From JACQFV01 sp964593585 (GTDB lineage: Bacteria > Zixibacteria > MSB-5A5 > WJJR01): DNA of 15,086 bases. The position numbers were made by a program, and so were the translations under genes. Position 1 is the stretch's first letter. Each line of letters begins with the position of its first letter. Below are positions 1 through 5,384 of the stretch, piece by piece. Below the pieces are notes generated by a model. That model did not search any database, was not told the origin of the DNA, and saw only the letters and a program-made list of their open reading frames with translations. The stretch is from positions 1 through 15,086 of the forward strand of contig CAZQIZ010000047.1 in assembly GCA_964593585.1 (NCBI GenBank), in the 5' to 3' direction.

Positions 1-128
1 CCCAACTCTGGGTTCAATGTACGACCGACAAACACAAAAATCCTTACACTCCCGCGCTTTCCGTTTTTAACAATGTACTTGCACCATATCTCGACTATGG
101 CTTCTGTCTCTTTCGGAGATTTGCTCAA
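1..128 (-). CDS. Possible 5' fragment of an unrecognised gene, cut by the window edge
   Basis: Read on the minus strand, a frame starting with TTG at 128 stays open for 42 codons to the window edge. It encodes a Lys/Glu/Ile/Val-rich, soluble-looking sequence beginning M-S-K-S-P-K-E-T-E-A-I-V-E-I-W, with a later stretch G-S-V-R-I-F-V-F-V-G-R. A Shine-Dalgarno-like GGGAGG (138-143 on the plus strand) lies 9 bases upstream of the TTG, which is the main reason for this start. The frame is in fact open back to a TGA about 30 bases further upstream, so an older, broken reading cannot be excluded. Base composition is more AT-rich than the rest of the window. I do not recognise the family. The opposite strand is also open here (frame 1 to a TAA at 214), but its translation is Ser/Pro/Leu-rich and looks like an antisense shadow. 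Confidence 0.35.
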   Translation of the reverse strand, partial: MSKSPKETEAIVEIWCKYIVKNGKRGSVRIFVFVGRTLNPEL

Positions 129-170
129 TTCATACCACCTCCCTTCTTTGGTTGAGATTCAGCGAGCCGT

Positions 171-201
171 CCCCTCTTGGAGCAGTGTGCCCCAAGAGGG
201 G
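171..201. repeat. Perfect 10-bp inverted repeat (hairpin)
   Basis: CCCCTCTTGG at 171-180 and CCAAGAGGGG at 192-201 form a 10-bp stem around an 11-base loop; flanking T170 and A202 can add an eleventh pair. No T-run follows on either strand, so it is not a typical intrinsic terminator. It sits upstream of the possible partial gene at 1-128 and could belong to its leader or be a small intergenic palindrome. Confidence 0.45.
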
Positions 202-282
202 AGGCCGGTGATCTAATCTGAGGGAGGCAGTAGGGAGCCCCCGATCGACGCCTACCGACCTGTATTCATGTTACCCCGAACT

Positions 283-312
283 CACCCCCGCGCCATTGCT
301 GACGCGGGGGTG
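283..312 (-). terminator. Candidate hairpin terminator downstream of groEL
   Basis: CACCCCCGCG at 283-292 pairs perfectly with CGCGGGGGTG at 303-312 around a 10-base loop, about 30 bases past the groEL stop codon. The position fits the end of the groESL transcript. On the groEL strand only a weak T-containing stretch (AGTTCGGGG) follows, so it may stop transcription poorly alone or mainly protect the 3' end. On the other strand it is followed by CTTGTTT. Confidence 0.45.
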
Positions 313-343
313 CTTGTTTCCGAACTATCGTAACGGGTGCGGC

Positions 344-1996
344 CTAGAAATCGTAGTCGCCGCCGCCCATGCCGCCCATACCGCCGCCGGGGCCGCCGGG
401 CATCGGAGACTTCTTCTCCGGCTTGTCGGTGATCATGGCCTCGGTGGTCAGAAGCAGCGAGGCGATCGACGCCGCGTTCTCCAGCGCGATGCGGGTCACC
501 TTGGTCGGGTCAATCACGCCGGCCTTCATCATGTCCTCATACACGCCGGTCTGCGCGTTGAAGCCCATGCTGCCGTTCTCCGACTTGACCTTGTTGACCA
601 CAATCGAGCCCTCGAAGCCGGCGTTCTCGGCGATCATGCGGATCGGCTCCTCGAGCGCCTTGCGGATGATGTTGACGCCGATCTTCTCGTCCTCCCCGGC
701 GCCGTTGGTCGAAACCTTGTCGAGCGCCTTGAGGCAGCGCAAATAGGCGACGCCGCCGCCGGGCACGATGCCTTCCTCGGCCGCCGCGCGGGTGGCGTGC
801 AGCGCATCCTCGACACGGGCCTTCTTCTCCTTCATTTCGACTTCGGTGGCCGCGCCGACGTTGATCACCGCCACACCCCCGGCCAGCTTGGCCAGGCGCT
901 CCTGTAGCTTCTCCTTGTCGTAGTCCGAGGTGGTCTCCTCGATCTGCTTGCGGATTTGCTTGATGCGGCCCTTGATCTCATCGGTCTTGCCGGCGCCCTC
1001 GACGATGGTCGTGTTGTCCTTGTCGACCACCACGCGTTTGGCCTTGCCGAGATGCGAAACCACGGTGTTCTCCAGCTTGAAGCCCATCTCCTCGGAGATG
1101 ACCTGGCCGCCGGTTAAGACCGCGATGTCTTCCAGCATCGCCTTGCGACGGTCGCCGAAGCCCGGAGCCTTCACCGCGCACACACGCAGCGTGCCGCGCA
1201 ACTTGTTGACGACCAAGGTCGCCAACGCCTCGCCCTCAACGTCCTCGGCGATGACCAGAAGCGGCTTGCCCAGCTGGGCGACCTTCTCCAGCAAGGGGAG
1301 CAGGTCCTTCATGGTCGAGATCTTCTTGTCGTGGATCAGGATCACCGGATCATCGAGGACCGCTTCCATCGCCTCGGGATCGGTGACGAAATAGGGCGAG
1401 ATGTAGCCGCGGTCAAACTGCATGCCCTCGACCAAATCCAGCGTGGTCTCGGTCGACTTGGCTTCCTCGACGGTGATCACGCCGTCCTTGCCGACCTTGT
1501 CCATCGCCTCGGCGATCAGGTCGCCGATGGTGTGGTCGTTGTTGGCCGAAATCGTGGCCACCTGGGCGTATTCCTTCTTCGACGGCACATCGATCTTGAG
1601 CTTCTTGAGCTCGTCGACCACCACGGCCACGGCCTTCTGCACGCCGCGCTGCAGCGCCATCGGGTTGGCGCCGGCGGTGACGTTCTTCAGCCCCTCGCGG
1701 TAGATCGCCTGGGCGAGCACGGTCGCGGTGGTGGTGCCGTCGCCGGCCACATCGGACGTCTTCGAGGCGACTTCCTTCACCATCTGCGCGCCCATGTTCT
1801 CAAAATGGTCTTCCAGTTCGATTTCCTTGGCGACCGTGACGCCGTCCTTGGTGACGGTCGGCGCGCCAAACTTCTTGTCGATGACCACATTGCGGCCCTT
1901 GGGACCGAGGGTCACCTTCACCGTGTTGGCCAGAATATCGACCCCACGGCGCATCTTCTCACGGGCAGCGCCGGAGAATTCCAACATCTTGGGCAT
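344..1996 (-). CDS. groL: Chaperonin GroEL (Hsp60), 550 aa
   Basis: ATP-dependent cytosolic chaperonin that forms double heptameric rings and, with GroES, encapsulates non-native proteins for folding. Visible family marks are the N-terminal TLGPKGRNV loop, the nucleotide-binding GDGTTT (Asp86), KAPGFGDRRKAML of the apical region and GGVAVINVGAATEVEMKEKK with the downstream KARVEDALHATRAA containing the ATPase Asp. Length is normal. The C terminus is a Gly/Met-rich tail ending in DYDF rather than a long GGM repeat. I chose ATG at 1996 (M-P-K-M-L-E-F-S-G), preceded by GGAGG about 10 bases upstream. The open frame extends upstream to 2074, but those 26 extra residues are not like any GroEL N terminus and cover the ribosome binding site. 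Second gene of the groES-groEL operon, presumably under CIRCE/HrcA control. Confidence 0.98.
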   Translation of the reverse strand: MPKMLEFSGAAREKMRRGVDILANTVKVTLGPKGRNVVIDKKFGAPTVTKDGVTVAKEIELEDHFENMGAQMVKEVASKTSDVAGDGTTTATVLAQAIYREGLKNVTAGANPMALQRGVQKAVAVVVDELKKLKIDVPSKKEYAQVATISANNDHTIGDLIAEAMDKVGKDGVITVEEAKSTETTLDLVEGMQFDRGYISPYFVTDPEAMEAVLDDPVILIHDKKISTMKDLLPLLEKVAQLGKPLLVIAEDVEGEALATLVVNKLRGTLRVCAVKAPGFGDRRKAMLEDIAVLTGGQVISEEMGFKLENTVVSHLGKAKRVVVDKDNTTIVEGAGKTDEIKGRIKQIRKQIEETTSDYDKEKLQERLAKLAGGVAVINVGAATEVEMKEKKARVEDALHATRAAAEEGIVPGGGVAYLRCLKALDKVSTNGAGEDEKIGVNIIRKALEEPIRMIAENAGFEGSIVVNKVKSENGSMGFNAQTGVYEDMMKAGVIDPTKVTRIALENAASIASLLLTTEAMITDKPEKKSPMPGGPGGGMGGMGGGDYDF

Positions 1997-2052
1997 AGGA
2001 CCATTTCCTCCGTTTATCTGTTTGCTTCGTCGTTGTCGATTCGGACAACTCT

Positions 2053-2112
2053 CGGCGGGCCAGGCCCGCCCCACGTCCTTTGGTTCTTCGGTGCGGCGGG
2101 CCAGGCCCGCCC
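2053..2112. repeat. Two identical 19-bp copies of a GC palindrome in the groES-groEL gap
   Basis: The same 19 bases occur at 2053-2071 and 2094-2112. Each contains the 17-bp palindrome GGCGGGCCAGGCCCGCC (2054-2070 and 2095-2111), able to form a 7-bp stem with a CAG (or CTG) loop. Both lie in the 126-base gap between the groES stop and the groEL start, so both would be transcribed in the bicistronic mRNA. They may act as intercistronic stability or processing hairpins, or be copies of a dispersed genomic palindrome. The sequence shows only the structure. Confidence 0.7.
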
Positions 2113-2122
2113 TCCGTTGCTT

Positions 2123-2431
2123 TTAGTGCTTGCCGTTGGAAACCACCGCGAGGATGTCGGCCTCGCGCATGATCAGGAACTCCTCGTTGCCGATGGTCAC
2201 TTCGGTGCCGGAGTACTTTCCGTAGAGAACCCGGTCGCCCTTCTTGACTTCCATCGCCACGGTCTTGCCGTCTTCGGTCTTGCGGCCGGCACCCACTTCC
2301 ACCACTTCGCCTTCCTGCGGCTTCTCTTTGGCGGTGTCGGGGATGATGATCCCGCCCTTCTTCACTTCCTTTTCCACATCGAGCGCCTTGATGACCACAC
2401 GGTCAGCCAACGGCCGGACATTGATCGACAT
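2123..2431 (-). CDS. groS: Co-chaperonin GroES (Hsp10), 102 aa
   Basis: Heptameric lid of the GroEL folding chamber, cytosolic. The N terminus SINVRPLADRVVIKAL is typical, followed by the mobile loop with the hydrophobic GGIIIPDTA segment that docks on GroEL, then KEKPQEGEVVEVGAGR and the C-terminal VLYGKYSGTEV / EEFLIMREADILAV strands. At 102 residues it is slightly longer than the usual ~95-97. The ATG at 2431 has a strong AAGGAGG a few bases upstream. It is the first gene of the operon. The promoter and CIRCE operator lie 120-190 bases upstream, leaving a leader of roughly 150 bases, and groL follows after a 126-base gap. Confidence 0.98.
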   Translation of the reverse strand: MSINVRPLADRVVIKALDVEKEVKKGGIIIPDTAKEKPQEGEVVEVGAGRKTEDGKTVAMEVKKGDRVLYGKYSGTEVTIGNEEFLIMREADILAVVSNGKH

Positions 2432-2550
2432 TGCTTCTTCCTCCTTGCGTTCGGCCCACCGTCATCGTTGGTGATGGGCCCGCGATTTATTTGTTGGTGA
2501 TGACGTTAGACAGTTTCTCCACATCCTAAAGCCACCCGGCGCCGAAGATA

Positions 2551-2577
2551 TTAGCACTCGACGCCAGTGAGTGCTAA
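2551..2577. promoter_or_regulatory. CIRCE operator (HrcA binding site)
   Basis: TTAGCACTC (2551-2559), nine bases, then GAGTGCTAA (2569-2577): an exact match to the CIRCE consensus TTAGCACTC-N9-GAGTGCTAA. In many bacteria CIRCE is bound by the HrcA repressor, which is released on heat shock when GroESL is titrated by unfolded protein. Here it lies just downstream of the predicted groES transcription start, the normal repressing position. hrcA itself is not in the window. Confidence 0.97.
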
Positions 2578-2590
2578 CAATTGACGACCG

Positions 2591-2620
2591 ATTATACGCA
2601 AGTGCGGCCGCCGGATGCAA
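2591..2620 (-). promoter_or_regulatory. Sigma70-type promoter of groES-groEL
   Basis: On the minus strand a perfect TATAAT -10 (2591-2596 on the plus strand, read as ATTATA) is preceded by TTGCAT (2615-2620) with an 18-bp spacer. The expected start is near 2584-2585, placing the CIRCE element at roughly +8 to +34. The combination of a vegetative promoter and CIRCE suggests repression-based heat-shock control rather than a dedicated heat-shock sigma factor. Confidence 0.8.
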
Positions 2621-2690
2621 ATTTTTCGTGAGGGAAAAGCCGGAAGAATAGGTCCCACTGGGCCAGTTTAATCAATTCGTTGTCTTGCAA

Positions 2691-3461
2691 TCATTTACAT
2701 GATCGGAAGATCGAGAGAAGCCCTTTGAGCGTCAGGACCTCGTCAATCGCCTGGATCGTCTTGGAGCCCTGAGCGATCAACGGCGCCAGTCCGCCAGTGG
2801 CGATCACTTTGGGCGCGCCGCCCATCGCCGCGGCGATCCGACGCACTGTCTCATCGACCGCGCCAATCGCTCCATAATAGAGGCCCGAACGCAGCGCCTC
2901 TTCGGTGTTCTTGCCGATCGGGGAGTTCGGCTCGGCCAGGGCCACCTTGAATAATTGCGCCCCTTTAAGCGACAGCCGCTCCGCCGAGGTTTCGATCCCG
3001 GGAGCAATCGCGCCCCCCTGATAGGCGCCGTCTCCCGAGATCACATCAAAGGTGGTCGCGGTGCCGAAATCGACCACGATCCCGGCGCAACGGTGCTCGA
3101 CCCAGAACCCCTCGGCGTTGGCAATCCGATCGGCGCCGACCTGCTCGGGCGTGTGGACATCGAGACGGACATGGAGTCGGGAGCGGTGAGTGACCTGCAG
3201 CGGCGACTTGCCGGCAATCTTCTCCACCGCCGCGGCCACCACCGGCGTCAGCACCGGCACCACCGAACAGATGACAGCCCCGTCCAACTGACTCGCCGCC
3301 ATCCCGGCATCGGCCAAAACCTGCTTGAGCAACAACGCCGCCTCATCGGGAGTCCGGGTGTGGGTCGAAGCGAATCGGAACGAGAAGATCAGCCGGTCGC
3401 CGTCGAATCCGCCCACATGGGCGGTGGTGTTGCCGATGTCGATGGTCAGGAGCTTGGGCAT
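2691..3461 (-). CDS. coaX: Type III pantothenate kinase CoaX, 256 aa
   Basis: Phosphorylates pantothenate in the first step of coenzyme A synthesis; cytosolic, ASKHA-fold enzyme. Family motifs in order: DIGNT near residues 8-12 (nucleotide phosphate loop), PEQVGADRIANAEG at about 105-118 with the presumed catalytic Asp111, VVDFGTATTFDV at about 129-140 and GGAIAPGIETSAERL at about 149-163, and ATGGLA at 221-226. Length is standard for CoaX, which is unrelated in sequence to CoaA. The ATG at 3461 has GGAAGGAG about 12 bases upstream, slightly far. The gene lies 48 bases after the TauE/SafE permease gene on the same strand, and they may be co-transcribed without an obvious shared function. It ends about 70 bases before the groES promoter. 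Confidence 0.95.
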   Translation of the reverse strand: MPKLLTIDIGNTTAHVGGFDGDRLIFSFRFASTHTRTPDEAALLLKQVLADAGMAASQLDGAVICSVVPVLTPVVAAAVEKIAGKSPLQVTHRSRLHVRLDVHTPEQVGADRIANAEGFWVEHRCAGIVVDFGTATTFDVISGDGAYQGGAIAPGIETSAERLSLKGAQLFKVALAEPNSPIGKNTEEALRSGLYYGAIGAVDETVRRIAAAMGGAPKVIATGGLAPLIAQGSKTIQAIDEVLTLKGLLSIFRSCK

Positions 3462-3509
3462 GGCGAGAGTATACTCCTTCCGGGCGAACGGTTCCAGCCG
3501 CGCGCGCCC

Positions 3510-4235
3510 TCACTTCGTCAGAAACAGCACCCCGATCACCACCAACATTGACTCGACCACATACATGAACACCTTCGCATTAATTCGCTTCAGCATCGCG
3601 GTGCCGGCATAGGTGCCGACGATCATTAACGCCCCCATCAAGAGGCCATACAGCACCGTGGCCCTGGTGATGATGTCGAAGAACGTCCAGGTGGTCACAC
3701 CGGTGATGTGCATCAGAAGCGCCCCGATCGCCATGGTACCGACAAAGGCCTCCTTGCGGATGCCGGTGGCCAGAAAAAACGGCACCGCCATCGGTCCGAC
3801 CACACCCAGCATGTTCGAGAAGAACCCGACCATCGCCCCCAACGGATAGAAGATCCCCCAGCGAGTGAGCGGTGGACGCTGTTCCTTCTGCGCCAGCAGG
3901 AAGACAACCGAGGCAATCAGGAAGGCGCCGATCCCTTTGGTGATCCAGTCGGCCGGCAGCTTGACAAAGACCACCGCCCCCGCCGCTGCGCCGGGGATGG
4001 CGCCGATGATGTAGCGCGCCGCCAGCGGCCAGACGATGCTTTTCCAGTGAATCGAAACCCGGGTCAGATTGGAGAAGACCAGCCCGAAAGTCACCAGCGG
4101 CACCGCGTCACGCGGACCAACCAGGGCAACAACCAACGGCAGATAGAGTATCCCGCCGCCGAATCCCGCCACCGCCGAGATCACCCCCGCGACAAAAGCG
4201 CCCCCCATCAGAAGTGCGAGGTCAACTGGCGTCAT
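3510..4235 (-). CDS. TauE/SafE-family membrane permease, 241 aa
   Basis: Integral inner-membrane protein of the TauE/SafE family (sulfite exporter-like; members are linked to sulfite, sulfoacetate, taurine-related anions and other small organic anions). It shows about eight hydrophobic segments and the internal duplication of the family: an N-terminal repeat with GVISAVAGFGGGILYLP (residues 18-33) and a C-terminal repeat with GAMVGFFSNMLGVVGPMAVP (133-152). Length is typical. The substrate cannot be told from sequence, and no sulfur genes are nearby. The ATG at 4235 has no good Shine-Dalgarno, but the N terminus M-T-P-V-D-L-A matches the start of the first membrane segment. A 7-bp hairpin (4262-4289) lies just upstream. 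coaX follows after 48 bases, and the HTH-DUF2087 gene is divergent. Confidence 0.9.
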   Translation of the reverse strand: MTPVDLALLMGGAFVAGVISAVAGFGGGILYLPLVVALVGPRDAVPLVTFGLVFSNLTRVSIHWKSIVWPLAARYIIGAIPGAAAGAVVFVKLPADWITKGIGAFLIASVVFLLAQKEQRPPLTRWGIFYPLGAMVGFFSNMLGVVGPMAVPFFLATGIRKEAFVGTMAIGALLMHITGVTTWTFFDIITRATVLYGLLMGALMIVGTYAGTAMLKRINAKVFMYVVESMLVVIGVLFLTK

Positions 4236-4261
4236 AGGGCCGCGAAGGTAACCACACGCCG

Positions 4262-4289
4262 CCCGACGGCACAGCCAAACCGCGTCGGG
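4262..4289. repeat. Small inverted repeat upstream of the permease gene
   Basis: CCCGACG (4262-4268) and CGTCGGG (4283-4289) form a perfect 7-bp stem around a 14-base loop in the intergenic region between divergent genes, 27 bases before the permease start codon. It would fall in the permease mRNA leader if the promoter is upstream. Functional meaning is unknown. Confidence 0.3.
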
Positions 4290-4334
4290 ACTTATCTTAT
4301 CGTCTTCAAAGGTGTTACTTACTTCATGGCGGCA

Positions 4335-4367
4335 TTACAGTATTTTGCTATACTTTTCAGTATTTTG
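4335..4367. promoter_or_regulatory. AT-rich direct repeat upstream of the HTH gene, candidate operator
   Basis: TTACAGTATTTTG (4335-4347) and TTTCAGTATTTTG (4355-4367) match at 12 of 13 positions and repeat with a period of 20 bp, close to two helical turns, so both would face the same side of the helix. They lie 30-60 bases before the HTH-DUF2087 start, in the only strongly AT-rich part of this divergent intergenic region. A TATACT (4349-4354) lies between them and TATAAA (4371-4376) just after; neither has a convincing -35, so the promoter itself is not resolved. Confidence 0.45.
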
Positions 4368-4396
4368 ACGTATAAAGCCCGAGGAAGGATGTCAAC

Positions 4397-4870
4397 ATGT
4401 CCCAATTGCCAACCGGCGTCAGCGATACTGTCTTCTTCACCTCGGCCGAGGTGGCCGACAAACTCAAACTCAACCAGCAGGTGGTTGTCCGCAAACTGCA
4501 GACCGGCGAGATCCCCGGCTACAAGATCGGCAAGGATTGGCGCATCTCCGATCGGCAGCTGGCCGCCTGGCTCGAGTCCCGCTCCAATCAGAACCGTCTC
4601 GACGAACGCGCCAAAGTCGAGCGCTCGTTCTTCAAGGATGGCCGTCTGGTCGAGATCCCTGCCCAACGCAAGAAGCGTGTCTACATCCTCGAACGGCTGC
4701 TGGCCGAATTCGATCCGGTCAAGGTCTACACCGAGGCGGAAGTCAACGAGGTGCTGCGACGCTTCCACGACGATGTCTGCACACTGCGCCGCGAGTTCAT
4801 CATGGAGAAGATGATGGTGCGTTCGGGGGGAAAATACCGTCGCGCGCAGTTCTATGCGCGCAAGGCATGA
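4397..4870 (+). CDS. Excisionase-like HTH protein with C-terminal DUF2087 domain, 157 aa
   Basis: Predicted DNA-binding regulator. Residues about 12-62 form an excisionase/MerR-like winged HTH: FFTSAEVADKLKLNQQVVVRK, then GEIPGYKIGKDWRIS and DRQLAAWLE, the classic HTH_17 layout. Residues about 76-150 match DUF2087: SFFKDGRLVEIPAQRKKR, VYTEAEVNEVLRRFHDD, CTLRREF and a final GGKYRRA. DUF2087 is usually found fused to or near HTH domains, and its function is not established. The ATG at 4397 is preceded by AGGAAGG with an 8-base gap. The gene is divergent from the permease and converges on the small gene at 4879 with only 8 bases between stops and no terminator. The direct repeat upstream suggests autoregulation, which is inference. 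Confidence 0.88.
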   Translation: MSQLPTGVSDTVFFTSAEVADKLKLNQQVVVRKLQTGEIPGYKIGKDWRISDRQLAAWLESRSNQNRLDERAKVERSFFKDGRLVEIPAQRKKRVYILERLLAEFDPVKVYTEAEVNEVLRRFHDDVCTLRREFIMEKMMVRSGGKYRRAQFYARKA

Positions 4871-4878
4871 CAGGCCGG

Positions 4879-5382
4879 CTACGAACGCGCGCGCCGTTGC
4901 TCCATCACCGTCAGGAAGACTCCCAGCAGGGTGAGAAGCGGCAGTTCGGGCAGCACCGAGTATTCACGCGCTATGACAATCTCGCCGGCAGGGCGGAAGG
5001 TGAGCCGCCGGGGCTGGAAGCGCACGACGGCAAACTCCGAGGTGGTGACGAAGGCCCGTTCGCCGCTCCAGAATCCCAGTCGGTTGAAGTCATAGACGGT
5101 GCCATCGACCAACGTCAACCGAGAGCGCGCAATCCCCGAACTGACCCATCCGACCGGCTTGTCTCCCGGCATGGCCACGATGCCGGCATGGCGCCAGAGA
5201 AATCCCTCGCGACGGAAGCTCCACATCCCCTCGGCGGCGGTGGCGTCGCACTGACGCCCCATCCCGTGGAAGCGGAGGATGCCGGCCAGTCCCCCGGCGC
5301 CGGTGAGTTCAATGGCGCGCGCCAACAGACTGGCCTGATGCCAGGCCAGTCCGTCGGCGTCGCGCAGCGAAATGAACGCCAT
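4879..5382 (-). CDS. Uncharacterised 167-aa protein, possibly beta-rich with a C-terminal hydrophobic tail
   Basis: I do not recognise this family with confidence. The middle (about 53-140) is rich in alternating hydrophobic/polar stretches and aromatics: MWSFRREGFLWRHAGIVAM, VDGTVYDFNRLGFW, RAFVTTSEFAVVRFQP. This looks like a single antiparallel beta domain, reminiscent of but not demonstrably a tubby/LURP-like fold. Residues about 144-160 (LPELPLLTLLGVFLTVM) form a short hydrophobic segment followed by EQRRARS, a possible tail anchor or core helix. No signal peptide. The start ATG at 5382 lies two bases after the TGA of the S9 peptidase gene (TGA-GG-ATG), so it is almost certainly translationally coupled to that enzyme and in the same transcript. 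A role linked to the peptidase is only inferred from this coupling. Confidence 0.75.
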   Translation of the reverse strand: MAFISLRDADGLAWHQASLLARAIELTGAGGLAGILRFHGMGRQCDATAAEGMWSFRREGFLWRHAGIVAMPGDKPVGWVSSGIARSRLTLVDGTVYDFNRLGFWSGERAFVTTSEFAVVRFQPRRLTFRPAGEIVIAREYSVLPELPLLTLLGVFLTVMEQRRARS

Positions 5383-5384
5383 CC

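Noticed and set aside
1331..2500. Long plus-strand open frame (389 codons) opposite groEL and groES
   Set aside because: Antisense shadow of two certain genes in GC-rich DNA. Its translation is His/Gly/Arg/Leu/Asp-rich, typical of reverse-complement frames, and it reads through the CIRCE-side leader without a ribosome site.
2641..2690. GGCCCAGTGGGACC as a coaX terminator
   Set aside because: The stem is broken by a C/A mismatch, very short, and lacks a following T-run on the coaX strand.
3708..4814. 368-codon plus-strand open frame across the permease and HTH genes
   Set aside because: It overlaps two well-supported genes in other frames and crosses the AT-rich promoter region. The translation is Arg/Ser/His-rich with no domain.
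4397..4870. Phage excisionase or integrative-element remnant
   Set aside because: The HTH is excisionase-like, but there is no integrase, attachment repeat or other mobile gene nearby, and the C-terminal DUF2087 points to a chromosomal regulator.
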